Positions 49,401-62,950 of a stretch of 64,000 nt of DNA are shown in pieces. The stretch lies in contig NC_039511.1 of assembly GCF_003672135.1 (NCBI RefSeq), positions 1,762,464 through 1,826,463 of the forward strand, written 5' to 3'. The stretch is from Ooceraea biroi. Its lineage: Eukaryota; Arthropoda; Insecta; Hymenoptera; Formicidae. Both the position numbers and the translations under genes were made by a program. Each line of letters begins with the position of its first letter. Position 1 is the stretch's first letter. The notes beneath the pieces are model-generated. The model saw only the letters and a list, made by a program, of their open reading frames with translations, did no database searches and was not told the origin of the DNA.

Positions 49401-52269
49401 GATGACGTTCGAGGCACGATAAAACCCGCATGGGGCGTGCGCGCGCTCGCTCCTCCGGCGTGGCGTTTCCGCTCCGGCTTGCATGGGAAAATAACCGCCT
49501 TTTCACCTCTTATCACCGTCCGCGACCCCACGGGAGGAGGGCTGCAGGACGCGGGCTGTTCAGCTGCCCGTCCCGACCGCGCAGGAAAACCGCCAGCGTT
49601 TGGACAGGACTCTGGTCCCTCGCGCGCGTAAAGCCTTGCACCAGGTGCAAGGACGAGACACGACGAGTCGCCGGCTCGTAATCGCTTTGCGACGGAGATA
49701 GGACGGATGTGCGCGGACTATCTCCGGGAAAAGGAAGAAGCCATGGGGACTTTCCGTCGCTCATCTCTCTTCTCCGAAAATCTTCGTGATATCGTCATTG
49801 GGACCGAGCCTAACGAACGATCTTGAGAATCTCGAGAAAATACTCCATACAAAGTTGCACATGGGGCTCGCGACATTGTCATCCGACAGCATTCGATAGC
49901 TAGTCTTACGGTGCTAAAGTTTCACGATAGTTCAAAGGTCGAGAGACGCGATTTAAATTATCGAATTTGGGAATTATTGGAAATTCTCTTGGAAATTCTC
50001 GAGTTGACAAGTTACAAAAGTTACATCTTGTTAACAGAAGCAGACTCAGGGCGCGAATTATTTTTTTTCTATGGGGTATCGGATGCCCGGCGATGGTCTG
50101 GATCCCTGTCACGCCTGCAGCGCGCTGGCGGTTATCGTTGTATTGACCTGATTAGAGTTCCGTGACGTCATTATCGCGAGAAGGCGAGGCAGAGGCAAGG
50201 GAGAAAAGGGATCGTGACACGGGAGATGACGGAACGAACGCCCGGCACCGGCCAAGGTGCAGAGCGAGTGGCTGTTAACAATGCAGAAGTTTTATCTCCG
50301 CGTCCTTGGCTAATCTCTCGCCGCAAGAGAGATTGCTCTATCAACGACGTGAGTTATACTCCACGCTCTCTCGCTACTCGACACACGCGCGATTATCACT
50401 CCGACGTAAGGACCATCGTCGACCTCCCGAAGTGGGTGAGAAAGCCTGGCGTCCTTGCGCGGTGCCCATAATCTTCGGGGGGACTCCACCCCCGATCTTG
50501 AAGCGGTCTCCACGAGGAGAGCGGAGACTTATGCTCTCTCCAACAAATTCTGCTTCGTGAACGAAATGTTTGATTTGAGCGTGATGGCGAATCTTTGGAT
50601 AATCAGTCTCTTATTCATCGTTTGATCTTAAGCTGATATATCTTCAGCTGAACAAAGGTTTTCGCGGTTTAACTCGCGCTGGGAATTAAAGTTGCGTCAC
50701 ACCGTGTGACGACAGCGTGCGCATGTGTGTGTCCTGCACGAGAAAATCAAACGCATCTAATCAAACGGTGATCTAATCAAAGAGACATCCGTATTTAGCG
50801 AGCATGAGGAGAATCCAGCGGGCCAACAAACTGGTTTGATTTCTTGCGTGCCGCATCAGTATCACTCTTTCTTTCTCTCTACTTCTCTCCTTCTTCTCTT
50901 TCCGCTCTGTACATGGCGCGTTTATGCCTGTACGAGAGACGCATAAACGTCCGCGTGCATTTGTAGAAACCGTAAATGCGTGGCGATGCGTTACGTCGGG
51001 GCCGCACTGCGAAGCGCTATCGCGCGCAGCGACCGCCGGGCGATACCTTATCTGAACTAGTTGCAAGCCAACAGTGGTTCTCAAGCGTGTCGGCAGACTT
51101 TTCTTTCTGCACTACGTGTGCAATAACAATGAATAATTCTACCGTGAAATTGGAACGATTTCAAATTTATTTTAATATAAATTGCTCTTAATTCCAGAAT
51201 TAATTGCAAGTCTTTTTCAAGCTTCAATATTGAAGAAAGCAAAAAGAGACAACGCGATTAATCAGAATTATTAACCGGAAATGATCGAGTATTGAAGCTT
51301 CCGGGGGAGGATTGGAGGAGAATCGGTCGCGAGGGGTGACGTTTACTCACTTGGGCGTACACGCGATCCGTAGGTAAACAGGGCGTACGGATCGGTATGG
51401 AGAATCGTGTCGGGTGTCGGAACCCGAAGAGATTCTTATCTGGATGATACCCTGACGTCCGCGCACACACACATGCGCTTCATTAGGCGTCCGCCGTCGT
51501 CACACGCTGTCGTCCTGCCTGCTCAAAGGTCGAATATCAACGGCCGCACGTTAAATGTTCCATCAGTCCGAACGAAAAAATTTATTACTCCGACAGGGTA
51601 GACTACCGCCGAAGCTGCCGCATTCCGAAATTCAAAGTTATTCGATTGGAATCGAATCTTACTTACAAAAGATATCGTAATCTCGTTTAATTATCAGTGT
51701 CAAGTGTCCGAGTAGCTAAAGCTGGAATCGAATGTCTACGCTAACGCAAATTTCTCAAAGTTAATGTCTGATAAGGGAGGAAGGGTGTGATTCGCTGGAC
51801 GGTCGACATCGGCGAAAATCAGCTCGTTAAGAGAATTCAAAGCCCGAGCCATTTGCATCCGCAAGACGTAACGACGCAATATATCCGCCGACGGCCTGCA
51901 CGGTTATAGAGAACGCATCGCCACCATAAAAGCGACCACTAACTGCGGCCACCTAACTACGAGGCGCGCAACCGAGACTCGCTTTATTCCTCAGCCCGCC
52001 AATAAATCACGAACAATAATACGCGGCGCGCGCGGACAATGGTAAGTACGTAGTGGTGCATAATCGCTGAAATAAGAGACGCGGAATTAGCCGTATTTCT
52101 CAGCCGGGAGATCAACTCCAACTTAGACGCGGAGGACACCGTAACTTCCAAGCGACTTTGGAATTCGGTGCCGCTTCTGCACTTCTAAATCTCCAAACAA
52201 TTACCGGAAGCAAAAGCTGTTTTTAAAAGAACCAAAAAGCTGGCTGGCCTCGAAGATACCTAACTATAG
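43449..52269. other. Gene-poor upstream DNA
   Basis: Nothing recognisable as a gene. GC-rich patches near 45.0-45.3, 46.9-47.15 (with CGTACGTACGTGCGTGCGTA type repeats) and 49.4-49.7 kb keep meaningless frames open on both strands. Confidence 0.45.
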
Positions 52270-53230
52270 CGTCCGTCCCAAGAAGAGTGCCCAAGCGTCG
52301 AGGAGGAAGTGCGCGCGGGTTCTGCCGCACGCGGGCGGAAAGTGCATATTGCCCCGTGCACGCTGTGTCGCGGGGTGTTCGTAATGCGCGCGGCTCAAGT
52401 CAGGTTCGTCAGGCCACCGGTATATCACGAGATAAGTCCTATCGCTCGCTCGCTCGGGCGCTCGCGCGCGGCTGGGTACACCGCGGGGCCCGATAGAGAG
52501 CCACCCACCATTTCGCGCGGCACCAAGATAGAAAGCCGGTGTACGAGCCAGATATCGGTCGGCGTTTAGTCGTTCTCCGCGTGGTGCATTACTACGCGCT
52601 CCGCACTTTCGTCAGATCCGAAGAAGTGGTCGCGAGTGCCGTCGGCGCGGTGCGCGATTCGACCGTGAACGTGGACCCTCTTTCTCCTCCGTCTTCCGTG
52701 GTCTTCCGGTTTCTCCTCCTCGCCCTACGGGTCGCCGCGGATCCGGAGCGAGACCGTCCGCGGCGGTTACGTACGCCGGTCTTCGAAGGAGACCGACTTC
52801 CGGTCGAGACGCGACGAGACGGAGACGCCGACCCTCCCGAGGTGGGAGAAAGCGGAGACGCGCGAGTTCCGCGCGAGCGTGCGATTGCGACAGCGAGGGA
52901 CGTGCCCCGGAATTGTGTCGGCGATTTGCCTCCCCGGTGAAATTGCCGCGTCTGTGAAACCGCGTCGGGAAACGACGCAGCAAATCAAGCGAAATCTCTC
53001 TTCGAGATAAGTCGGAATGCATGTAGCGGTCCAGCAGGAAACAAACCGAAAAAGTAATCTATTCTTGGGTGCCCGACGGAGACGTCGACGTCTTTCCGCG
53101 GATTATCGCGGTGGCGCGAAAAAAACGCTATTGCCGGCGATTACTAGCGAGAAAAAAAATGCAAGAGCGGAAGTGAATCAGGGCGGAAGGCGCAACGTGC
53201 GACGGACGCGCCGTGGAAAATGATTCGCTG
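52270..53230. promoter_or_regulatory. GC/CpG-rich island, possible promoter or untranslated exon
   Basis: About 1 kb that is strongly CpG-rich, with overlapping open frames on both strands (for example 52539-52940 plus and 53022-52612 minus) of Arg/Asp/Pro-rich content, the usual product of stop-poor GC DNA. I see no domain. It could be a distal promoter. Confidence 0.3.
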
Positions 53231-56200
53231 AGCTGCACGTATCCGCCGAACGGAATATTATATTTTCGCCGCGGATCAGGGAAATGTGATGGTGTTTATT
53301 TCCTGCGTTGCGCTATCGCGTCTCGGACTGCATTACGAAATACCTACTCGTTCTTATCGTGATTTTTTCCACGCGGCCGGGGCAAATAACGAGTGCAATT
53401 GGGATGTATTTTCTATATCCGTACGTATACTATGTCGTACGTACGACAAAATATAATTTTGCTTCTCGGAATAGCTGCTTTTATCTACGACCTCGTTTCA
53501 AATCCATTTTATTACAGAAATGCATACGTGCGCGCGCGCGCTCAGTAATCTTCTTGGCGACAAGAACGCTTTTACACTTGACTCAAGTGAAAGAGATGAC
53601 ATAAAACTTGAAGCAAGGAGAATTCAAGTAATCGCGTTAATTATAAGAGTTAATTATAACAAATTTACCAATCCAGCTACGTTTCCGCTTCAAATGCGAA
53701 CGGGGACCTGTTAGTCTCTGTACAGGTTAAATATTTTTATAGCGCGTTCGCGTTCGGAATTGCCAATTCGTACTAAATGTTTATGAAATGTTGCACCGTG
53801 CGTCGATTACGCGCACGAGCGTGCAGGCCGTTAAATATGCTCATGTACGATAGCCTTGAGCGAAAAACCTCGCATATTCCTCGCCGGGGGCCGCAAGTTT
53901 CATCGCGAATTGCACGACGAGCGTTCTGGGAAGCTTTTTTACCATTTTTGCAATTTGTAGAAGACCCTTTCCCCAATTTTTTCAGCAAATTTAGAAGAAT
54001 TTGAAAGTAATTATATTTTTAAACAGTCACACGCATACATCACGATGGCTTTCTTATGTGGTTCTCCGGTGACACCCGGTATACCGGCTCGCCCGCACTC
54101 CGTCGCGTTGAACGCTGTGGCCCAAGACGTTTTGTACTTGCACGAACTACACCACGGCGAGTCGTTTCAGAAAACTCGAAAACAATGCTCACCGCCGACT
54201 CGAAATGACGTAACAGCGACGATTACCTGCGGCATGGAGTAATCATTTTTGCGACACACGAGGTCTTTCGGTGCTAATAACGCTAACGGGGAATACTTTT
54301 AATTTAGCTAAGAACCGACCGTGCCACGTCGTTCCGATTATTCCGGTTTCGCAATATGATCAGAATTAAGGAATGTAGGCTGGCCTAAATTTGATTTTTG
54401 AAGAATGTAATATTTATCGAATGTGTATAATTTTTTTATTAAAGTGTTAAAATTTATAGGGTAATTAAAAAATAGATTTTTTAATTTTGTTTCAAAATAT
54501 ATCTTGTTATTTTTATGATTTGTGGGAATTATTAAATTTTGGACTTTTTTGATCACGAATATTTATATCGCGTTTTAGTGACGAATTGTTCATCGTGATA
54601 ATCGCGCACGATAATATACACGAGATCAGTAAAATACGGAATAACAAAGTGCAAGCTCGCATGGGTTTTCATTTTCAACTCGCTTGCTATTCGTCGGCAA
54701 CGGCTCGCCCGTATTAGCTACCTTTACGTAACAAAGAGCGACGTCGAATTTCCATATGGTAAATCGATTCCTTGAACTAAATGACGTGGCCGGCGATGAC
54801 ATGCGACGGAGCTGTCAAAATAATAATTAACTCGTCATAAAATATCTTCTCATTATATTCCTTCCTTTCGAAATCGTTACCTTAATCGAACACATTCCAT
54901 TTTCCTGAGCTCCAAAACGCTCATCATAAAAGAAAATTAATCAATCATTCTAAAATCACCTAAAAATAACGATCATTAACACTTCTGCGTCGAACTTAGT
55001 CTTCACAATTGAGACACGAATATTTTTTAAAGGCCACGACGCACTCGAAAGTACGACGACATTTTTCCCCGTAATCTCCCGACCTAACGCAAGGAGGATT
55101 AGTGCAATACTTTCCCCGGGGAGATCCTTCGAACGGTTCTTTCGAACGCTTGACCTTTCTCCACTGGAAATGACTTTTCCTTTCCGAAAAATCCTCTCCG
55201 AGCATTTAATGGTCCCGCGTGAAACGCGTCATTATCTTCTCGTCTCCATTACGACAGGGCGCCGGCTACCTATGCTACTGCCGCTGCAAGTGCAACAGCG
55301 TCTGCCAGATGACAGGGTGAAACCAGCATAATTCACGATCGTGCGATAAGGAACGGGCTAGAGAACCAGAAGAGGGAGAGAGAGAGAGAGAGGGACGGCG
55401 TCATACTGAGAGGACAAAAATATTTTGACGCACGAATTCCGAGGAGATACGTGTGGTATGGTCAAAATATGTAGTCCTCCTACGCCGTAACTGTATCTAC
55501 TTCCAAGACGAGTGTGACTAATGTAATACCCAAATGCAAGACGATCGTATGGGAAGAGATATCAAACTCCGAGAAATTAATCGCCGCGATGCAAGCAACC
55601 AGAAATTCAGATCAGACTCAATCAAACTCGGATCAGGCTCAATCAGATGATATTGAAATCAATTTGCATAACGCGAAGGCTGAATTGTATAAAACAAATT
55701 AAAGAGATGATTCAAGCGCAATATTTTTTAAATAATTTTTTAACGCGTGGTATCTCGCTTGCAGCAAAATAGCGTACGAAAAGTCGACACGTAGTGATCG
55801 ATCAGATTGGGAACAATTAAGGCGATCGTGGCGAGTGGGTTAACAGGCAAATTTAAACGAAGGCGGAGCGAGCTAGTAGGGAGACCTTGATTCCCCATAA
55901 CGGGCCATTCCCTTGCACTGTAGCGGCCATTTTGGAGCATCCGTGCCATCTTCCTCCTATAAACCCATCCTTCCTATCGTTCTCCTCTATCTCCTCTATC
56001 TCCGCGTAATCTCCTGACCGTTTCAATCATCACGATAACGCTAAAGCCTGATAACGCGCTGCGCACGCTGTCACGTTCGGAATCCCGCTTGTCCAAGAAA
56101 TGGAAAATAACTGTGCGATTAATCGATTATAATTATAATTTTGTCAATTCGAAACGCTCCAAGGAGAGTCTCGATTGTATCATCGAGATTAAAAACGTTA

Positions 56201-58818
56201 TTCGTCGTATTTTCTGTTTGGCATTCACAAATATCAAATTTGGTGAAAATACAAGTAAGGTCAAAATACAAGCGCAATTAAACTGCTGTTAGAAATCTCA
56301 TTATCGACAATTGCAACATTGAGTGAGTGGCCATTAGCGGCGAGACAAAAGAAAGGGACACTGAAAAGAATATGATTCATAACAAGTTTCAAAGTCCTAC
56401 TTCTCTGAATTTCTCAGCAACATAAACAATCAATTTTCATAACTTGTGTTATACAGCTTTTCCTTTTTTAATCGAAGAGAGCGAGCCGAGCAATAAAAGC
56501 GCAGCGTCGCTCTTGTAAAAAAAATGAAGCTTAATCACTTCAGAAGCTTTTACCAACAGAAAAATGTCCGTTGCATTTGAGCTTTACATATTACTTACAT
56601 GCGGAAAAATTCACTGACGTCATGTTCGGTTGTGCACGCATATTTAACATACGAGTAAACTGCACAAGGCAGTGCGTGTCAAAGTCCCCATTTGTAAAAT
56701 AGTAGACGGATTATCAGCAGCGTTAATAATGTGAATCATATCGCGGCTACGCAGAAAATCGAACATATTATTATTAGATTAATTTATTTTCGCGGGGGAT
56801 AATCTAGCGACATGACACGACGATAACTCGACGCACGACCGGCTTGCTTGTCAGTAATTATGATAGAGCAAGAGAGAGAGAAACGCTTATCGGCTATTCG
56901 GTAATTACGAGAGATACGTTGCGCCGATCCGCTTCGGGACATACGATACGTGCAAAATTGCAAGTATCTCGGATCCGGAGAGAGAAAGTGAGAAAGAGAG
57001 AGAGAGACGATAAAATGCGTCCGCGACGATAAGGACCAATAACACAGTAATGGATGTGCTTCATCCGAGCTAATGATGTTGTCTAGCGCGACAGAAGTTT
57101 TATCATTGGGAAAAAGTAGTTATCGCGGCGCGAGGAGGCGCGCTGTTTGTGTCAAAAGTGGCTGAATCAGCCGTTTAGTAGCTCCACAGATTAATAACAC
57201 ATTCATTATGTAATTGATATTTTCAGCGAGCGTTCCTCCGCTCGTGCGAGCTAACTCTGCTAGATGCGCAAAAAAATGATTATGCGGTTTACGGATTGTT
57301 GATAATGGACACCGCAATGTTGTACGCGCGTCGCCGTTCCGATTGCGCAAATCAACGCCCGGAATATGTGTTATATGCCGATTTATCTCAGGCAGATTTC
57401 GAGATACGCCACGCTCAATTTCATCAGCGACACGTCGCACCGTTTAATTCGCGTGGACGGATGTGGTCACCGCTGCATCCGCGTTTCATCACGCTTCTTC
57501 CTTCTGAACTAGATTCCCTCGACTTTTATCGCCGCTACCGCTGATAACGATCGGAATAAAAGGAATCCCTTTGAGGGAAATCTCACCTTGTGCGAGATCT
57601 GGCCAGGCCTTGTCAAGCGGGCGCCAATTTGATCCACCACCAGAACGGATGTTGCACAACACGAAGGGGGATCGCAAATCCACCCGGAATCGCGACACCA
57701 ATAATAACGGCCGGGACGAAGAATGCACTGCTGCTGCGTTATCGAGCGACGTTAATTACAGCATGGCTATCGAGACACAAAGTTATAACTTTCAATATAC
57801 AGCCCGAGCCGTGTAACTCTCAGCACGGCTCGATTATTTCTGCCGCTGCTGGTCCATCGGATCGGCTCAAGCTTTCATGCTGGGTCCGATCGTTTGATCC
57901 GATTGATCCGAAAGGATCCACGGATTATCACGGTCTATCTTTTAGGGATCTTTTACGTGCCTTCCCCCAGGGGAAGGACGATCTTCCAGGAGCTTTTCAG
58001 AAAAATGTCTTTTTCGCTCTGTCTTCCCGTTAGAAATTTTTCAATGTTCGATTCAGCTTTGAGTACCGCGAACAATCCTGAATAATCCTGAGCATCAGGA
58101 ACGTTCGACTGTCTTACAATTAGGGCACAAGCGGAGAGTTGTTCAGTTACGTGATTCACCGTACATGAAAGAACTAGGACGACGCGACGGAGGATGACGG
58201 CGGCGACTATTACCCGGCACGAAGATGACGATGATTTAGTGTACATCGGTTTACATGAACCATGACTTTTGTGCGCCACCGTGACCCCACCGTTGAACCC
58301 GACGCAAGCACAAGTACCCGACTGTATCCAGGCGAATTCAGGCCTTCAGCGAAGGCGACTCGATAGTCAGCGATCATCTCTAAATCTTTCCCAATGACGA
58401 AACATTTTCTCCGTGAAAATTCCAGCTTCCCTTTGTTCTCCGCAAAATGAGAGAGGGGAGGTCTTCCTTCGAGCTCGAACTCGAACTCGTTATTTCAACG
58501 GTAACTATTACGGTCAGTCGCGCAGTTATTAACCACCGCGGACTTATATTGGCCGTTCGAATTTACGAGCTTCCGATTGGAGAGTAATTTTTGCGCTTAT
58601 TCACTTTTCCGTTATTAAGTGGTTGCATGTTTTCCCGTTCGATCTACGAGCGCAGCCTCGAGATATGATATTTGCTTTCAACAGCAAATTAATTCACAAA
58701 AATAGGAAAGATACGCATCTAAAAGTCGCGCAATTTATTGAAACATGATTAAAGCCGGAGCTTGTCGCGATTGACCTGTCTGATGTTTTTGTGATAAGCA
58801 TGTTCGCCAATTCTGGAC
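53231..58818. other. Gene-poor upstream DNA
   Basis: No gene recognised. Contains a (GA)n run at about 55375-55393, a short direct repeat (TCAGATCAGACTCAATC / TCGGATCAGGCTCAATC) near 55605-55650 within a 62-codon plus-strand frame that I do not trust, and AT-rich DNA around 54.4-54.6 kb. Confidence 0.45.
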
Positions 58819-58838
58819 GATAAGAGTATACTCTTATC
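58819..58838. repeat. Perfect 20-bp palindrome GATAAGAGTATACTCTTATC
   Basis: Reads identically on both strands. One half, with its flank, gives a WGATAR match on the minus strand (AGATAAG); the other half has C before GATAAG. It directly abuts the larger palindrome at 58839. Confidence 0.85.
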
Positions 58839-58932
58839 TCAGTGTTTGTTTATCGGTTTTCAGTATTAGAATTTGTTATAGATTATAATCTATAACAAAT
58901 TCTAATACTGAAAACCGATAAACAAACACTGA
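58839..58932. repeat. Perfect 94-bp palindrome
   Basis: Starts TCAGTGTTTGTTTATCGG and ends with its exact reverse complement; the centre is GATTATAATC, so there is no loop. I found no mismatch by eye. It may be a small foldback element (CAGTG ends) or a recent inverted duplication. No target duplication seen. Confidence 0.88.
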
Positions 58933-61229
58933 AATCGTACGATCATTATTTATATATAATTCGCTAATCTACATAAGCTACGAAGCTGACACATCGCAGG
59001 AATTGTGCATATAGCAAGAAAAACAAAAAGAAAAATACAAGATCAAACTTCAACCGGAAAAGATGCATAAAACTACGTAAACGTAAATGATGCTATCGCT
59101 GTCTATAAAGTAAGTTTGAGCCGAGCAAACTTTGATAGTCGAAAATCTGATAACGATCCAATATTGATTTTTAAAAGTTGGAAAATGAACGGAAGTTCCA
59201 CGGCAAACGAAAACAGGAGAAATAATATAATCTTTAACTAAACTAAATTTACATTCTGAAATCTTTTTACATGTAACAACAATGTCGCGTGCTGATTTAT
59301 CGTTAAAACATTACCTACTTCAACAAACGTTCTGTTGAACATTTTCGCGCAGTAAGACGATGTAAGACGACGCTCGCGGTAGTTTGTAATGGAAAAATAT
59401 AAGAGTTTCGCTTTTTCGTATATTTTTATCAACTGACCGAAACTGAAAACATCTCGCATGGACGGCACTTGACACTTTGCACTCTCGACGTATTTGCGCA
59501 AAGATGATTACGAAATGGAACGTACGAAATCGCTCGACTCGGCACGATAACATCTCTCTCATCTGCTTGGTATAAAATATTATATTTATTATCCCGATGC
59601 ATGTTCGCTCTCGTTTTTCTGTCTCTCCCTTCCTCTCTCTTTCTCTTCCTCTCACTGCAAGCGAGATTAATGTGCAAGTAAGCACGAGAAAAGATTTCAA
59701 TATGAGCATCTCCAGAGTTTTTGATAAGTACAGATACATTTATGCAAACGCAGAATCGACGAAGAAACGAATGAAATCGCGCCGACCGACGTGCCGTCGT
59801 AGTTTTGTCAGCTCGAGGAGCCTCAAGGTTCGTCTTGTTACATCGCGGTATTAAAAACAAACGGTCCATCTGAATAGCCGCGCACCGTGAATCATAGGAT
59901 CCCGATCCGACGATTGATTAACGCGCGCGATTCCTTTCGTTCATTAATAAAACTCTCAAACGAGCGCAATCTCATTTTGAAGCACATCCAGATCCAAGAA
60001 TCTCGCGCGCATGCACTTGCAGTATTCCAGCAAAATCGCGAGATTGTACCGTATAATAATTCTGCGTGCTAAATGTAAAAAAACAAATGAAAATTTATTC
60101 CCCGCGATGCTCGCAAAAATAACTGCTAAAGTATCGTTTTAATTGCAGAAGTATTTGCATATGTCGGTTCTCACACACGAGGACAAGCGATAGTGGGAGG
60201 ACTTAGTTACTCCGTTATCGTAATTACCACGCGTGCAACTGCTCTCTTCGAACCACAGTCAACAAGCTGATACCTTGGACGAGCGTCCTGCAACGGCGTC
60301 CAAAAAACTTTCTACCCCTTCGAATCGAAAGCTCGACGATGACAAAACTCGTCCTGCTCACGAAATGACACGGGCACTGAAATGACTCAGCAGACACGTG
60401 ACGCATCGAGCAAGTTTAAATAGAAATAATGGCGACCCTGGCGATCGAACCGATAAAATTCAGCCGTTCGAAGGAATGTAGCTAAAGTGAACGCGCGTTG
60501 CAGGTACCAGCGGGAGCGAAGTGCACTTTGCATTATCGATAATGGATGTCTCGGTGACACCACTGTCAAGAAAATTCTGAACGGTTATCCTTAATAGAAT
60601 AATAATAAAACTTTATAACTTGCCGTCTTCTTCTATTTTTCTATTTCCTTAAAATCGGATATGAATTTCTCAGTCTATTAGTGCATATGTAGAACTATTT
60701 CGAATTTGAAGTACGAGTGGAAACACAAACTATGTGGCTTTCCCTTCCCTCCCCATTTGTGAAAGTTCTCCACAAAACCTTATGCGGCCTCGCTGTGGTG
60801 CCTAATGACGGTATATAATATTTGAAAGCATTAAATCATTATATCTCGTAGTTAGCACCATTGTTTTCATTACTAATTACCAGAGGCATCACAATAGTCA
60901 ATAATTATTATATAATTATTATCGCAAGTAAATACACTCAATTATCGTAGACGATCATTACCGTCTGATTATCGTGCGGTGCAGTTTCATAAAAAATACA
61001 GACCAATTATCATACCGCGCCAGCTGTGATCATCGTAAATGCCATTTAAAATAGCCTTTCCTAAAGAATATCCAAAGCAGATTAAGCAGATTTCAGCCCA
61101 CAAAATCAACGAACGGCGAGCACTACGCTCGGACGGCTCGAAACGCTCGATTAACGATTACAAGATCGGGGCCGGAAGTATTACGCGTTTCGGAACCGCG
61201 GAAATTCGGGGAGACAGCCGACACTTACG
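58933..61229. other. Gene-poor upstream DNA
   Basis: No gene seen. CT-rich patch near 59615-59660; otherwise mixed AT-rich sequence. Confidence 0.45.
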
Positions 61230-62950
61230 AGTACGAGTTGCAAATTCCAGCTCTTCCCGGTGATGCGACGCCAAAGGACGTCGCCGGAAGGACACTCGCG
61301 GCGGATGCGACGACAGGGTCGGGCGCAAGTCGGCGCGACGGCTGCTGTATCACCCGGAGGCGCGTGTGCACCGGCGGGCGTTATCGCGCGACCAGGGGCG
61401 GCGTTATCACTCTGATATCCGACGTATATACATCCTCCACGAGCGGCCCCGGGCTTCCAGTGACTCGCGGACCATCGGGCCAGTTGAGCGGCTTTGGCGA
61501 CGTGCACCGTGGGTGCAAAAACACATGCCACCTCGGTGTCGTGCAATCTCGCCGCACCAGCGCGAGTCGGTGGCGCGATCGATCGCAGAGATCGATCGAT
61601 TACGCGCGGCGCGCCTGGAGCGCGGATCCCGTATCCTGCCCTGCGCGAATGTTCGCGGGGAATAAAAAGGAGCGGTACTTACGGTACTCCCGATGTCGGT
61701 ACTTGGCGGCCGGTTTCGCGTCGTCGTCACTCCTCCTTCTCTTCATTTTGCCCGCACGCTCGCTCGGTGGCCGCTTCGTGTTTGCCCTTTTCGTTCGTTC
61801 GTTTGCTTTGCCCTTTTCGGTCTGAAATTCGCACCGGATCCTGACCCGATTGCCGAGATGATACCGAGCGGAAACGCGCGCACTGGCTCGAGGGTAACTG
61901 CGGCGGGCTGTCTACGACAGGCGGGATCCTCGCGTATTGTCGTTCTTCCGCTTCCGCGCACGAAACGTCAATGATCGAGACCGAGATCGGGATCGGGAAA
62001 ATGAGAAAGCGTCGTTCGTGTGTACGCCGATCGACGACTGGACGAAAATTAAGGTCCGGACTTTTGCCGCTATACGAGAACCCGAGCCACTGCTCTATGA
62101 TCGGGAGCGAGGTTCGTGTATATTATGTACATAGAGCAAACGGAGCGAATGGAGGAAGAGAGACGGCACGACGCGAGAAACAGAGGGAAAGGACGGCGTG
62201 CCGCGAAGAACGGGGAGGGGGGAGAGAGGACCGCGGCACACGGTGGACGATCGGGGGCGACGTGACGCGAGTTCGCGGCGAGTCGTTGCGAGTGCACGCG
62301 GGCGAGAGAGGAGGATGCCAGGGGGAACGCGCGAGAGCGAGACGGCCGAGAGCGGCCGAGGAGGGGAACGGGCGGGCCAGCGAGCAGGACGGACCGAGTC
62401 GTGAGCGTTAAGGAGGAAGCGAGAGCGAGCGATACGTGCCAACGTCACGAGGCAGTGTGGCCGGCGGGCAATAGAGGGGGCACTCTGTACTTATATCGAT
62501 GCACGGGGGCCGGTGGTGGGGGCAGCGCGAATCATGCCGAGGAAAAGTACAGGGGAGTTGTAGAGTCGCTGCGCGGCGTGGCGCTTTATTATCGGCGCGG
62601 TTTCCTTATCAGCGCGAGGGGGGCCGGCCGGTGACCACCCCATGCTCCCCCCTACACCCCCCTGCCCCTCTTCGTTCTTCCAGCCGCCTAATCGGCGAGC
62701 ACCGTGGATCCCCGCGGCTCCCGTTCGCGCGTTTCCACGCTGCGCTACGTTCGCGGCGCGGGCTCGTTGGAATTTATGCACCGCGAGAGTGCGATTTTAT
62801 TGCGCTCCTATTTAACCGCCACCACCGCGCGGTGTCGCGGTGTCCCGGCTTCGCGAACGCGAAGAGAGAAAGAGAGGATTGATCGGATCGATCGCGATCA
62901 GCGTTGCCAATTCGCGCCGAAGAGAGAGATCGCGATCGCGCCAAGCATCG
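61230..62950. promoter_or_regulatory. Large CpG-rich island, possible distal promoter or first exon
   Basis: About 1.7 kb of CpG-dense DNA with overlapping open frames in all directions and no recognisable domain. On the minus strand a consensus donor GTAAGT occurs at 61682-61677, so an untranslated first exon of srp could end here; that would make the gene over 57 kb long. The same donor hexamer also occurs elsewhere by chance, so this is weak. Confidence 0.3.

Noticed and set aside
52539..53022. 133- and 136-codon frames in opposite directions
   Set aside because: Same effect of a CpG island; no start context or splice support.
61238..62882. Long frames of 107-195 codons on both strands
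   Set aside because: Stop-poor GC-rich DNA; Arg/Ser/Gly-rich translations with no domain and equal openness in competing frames.
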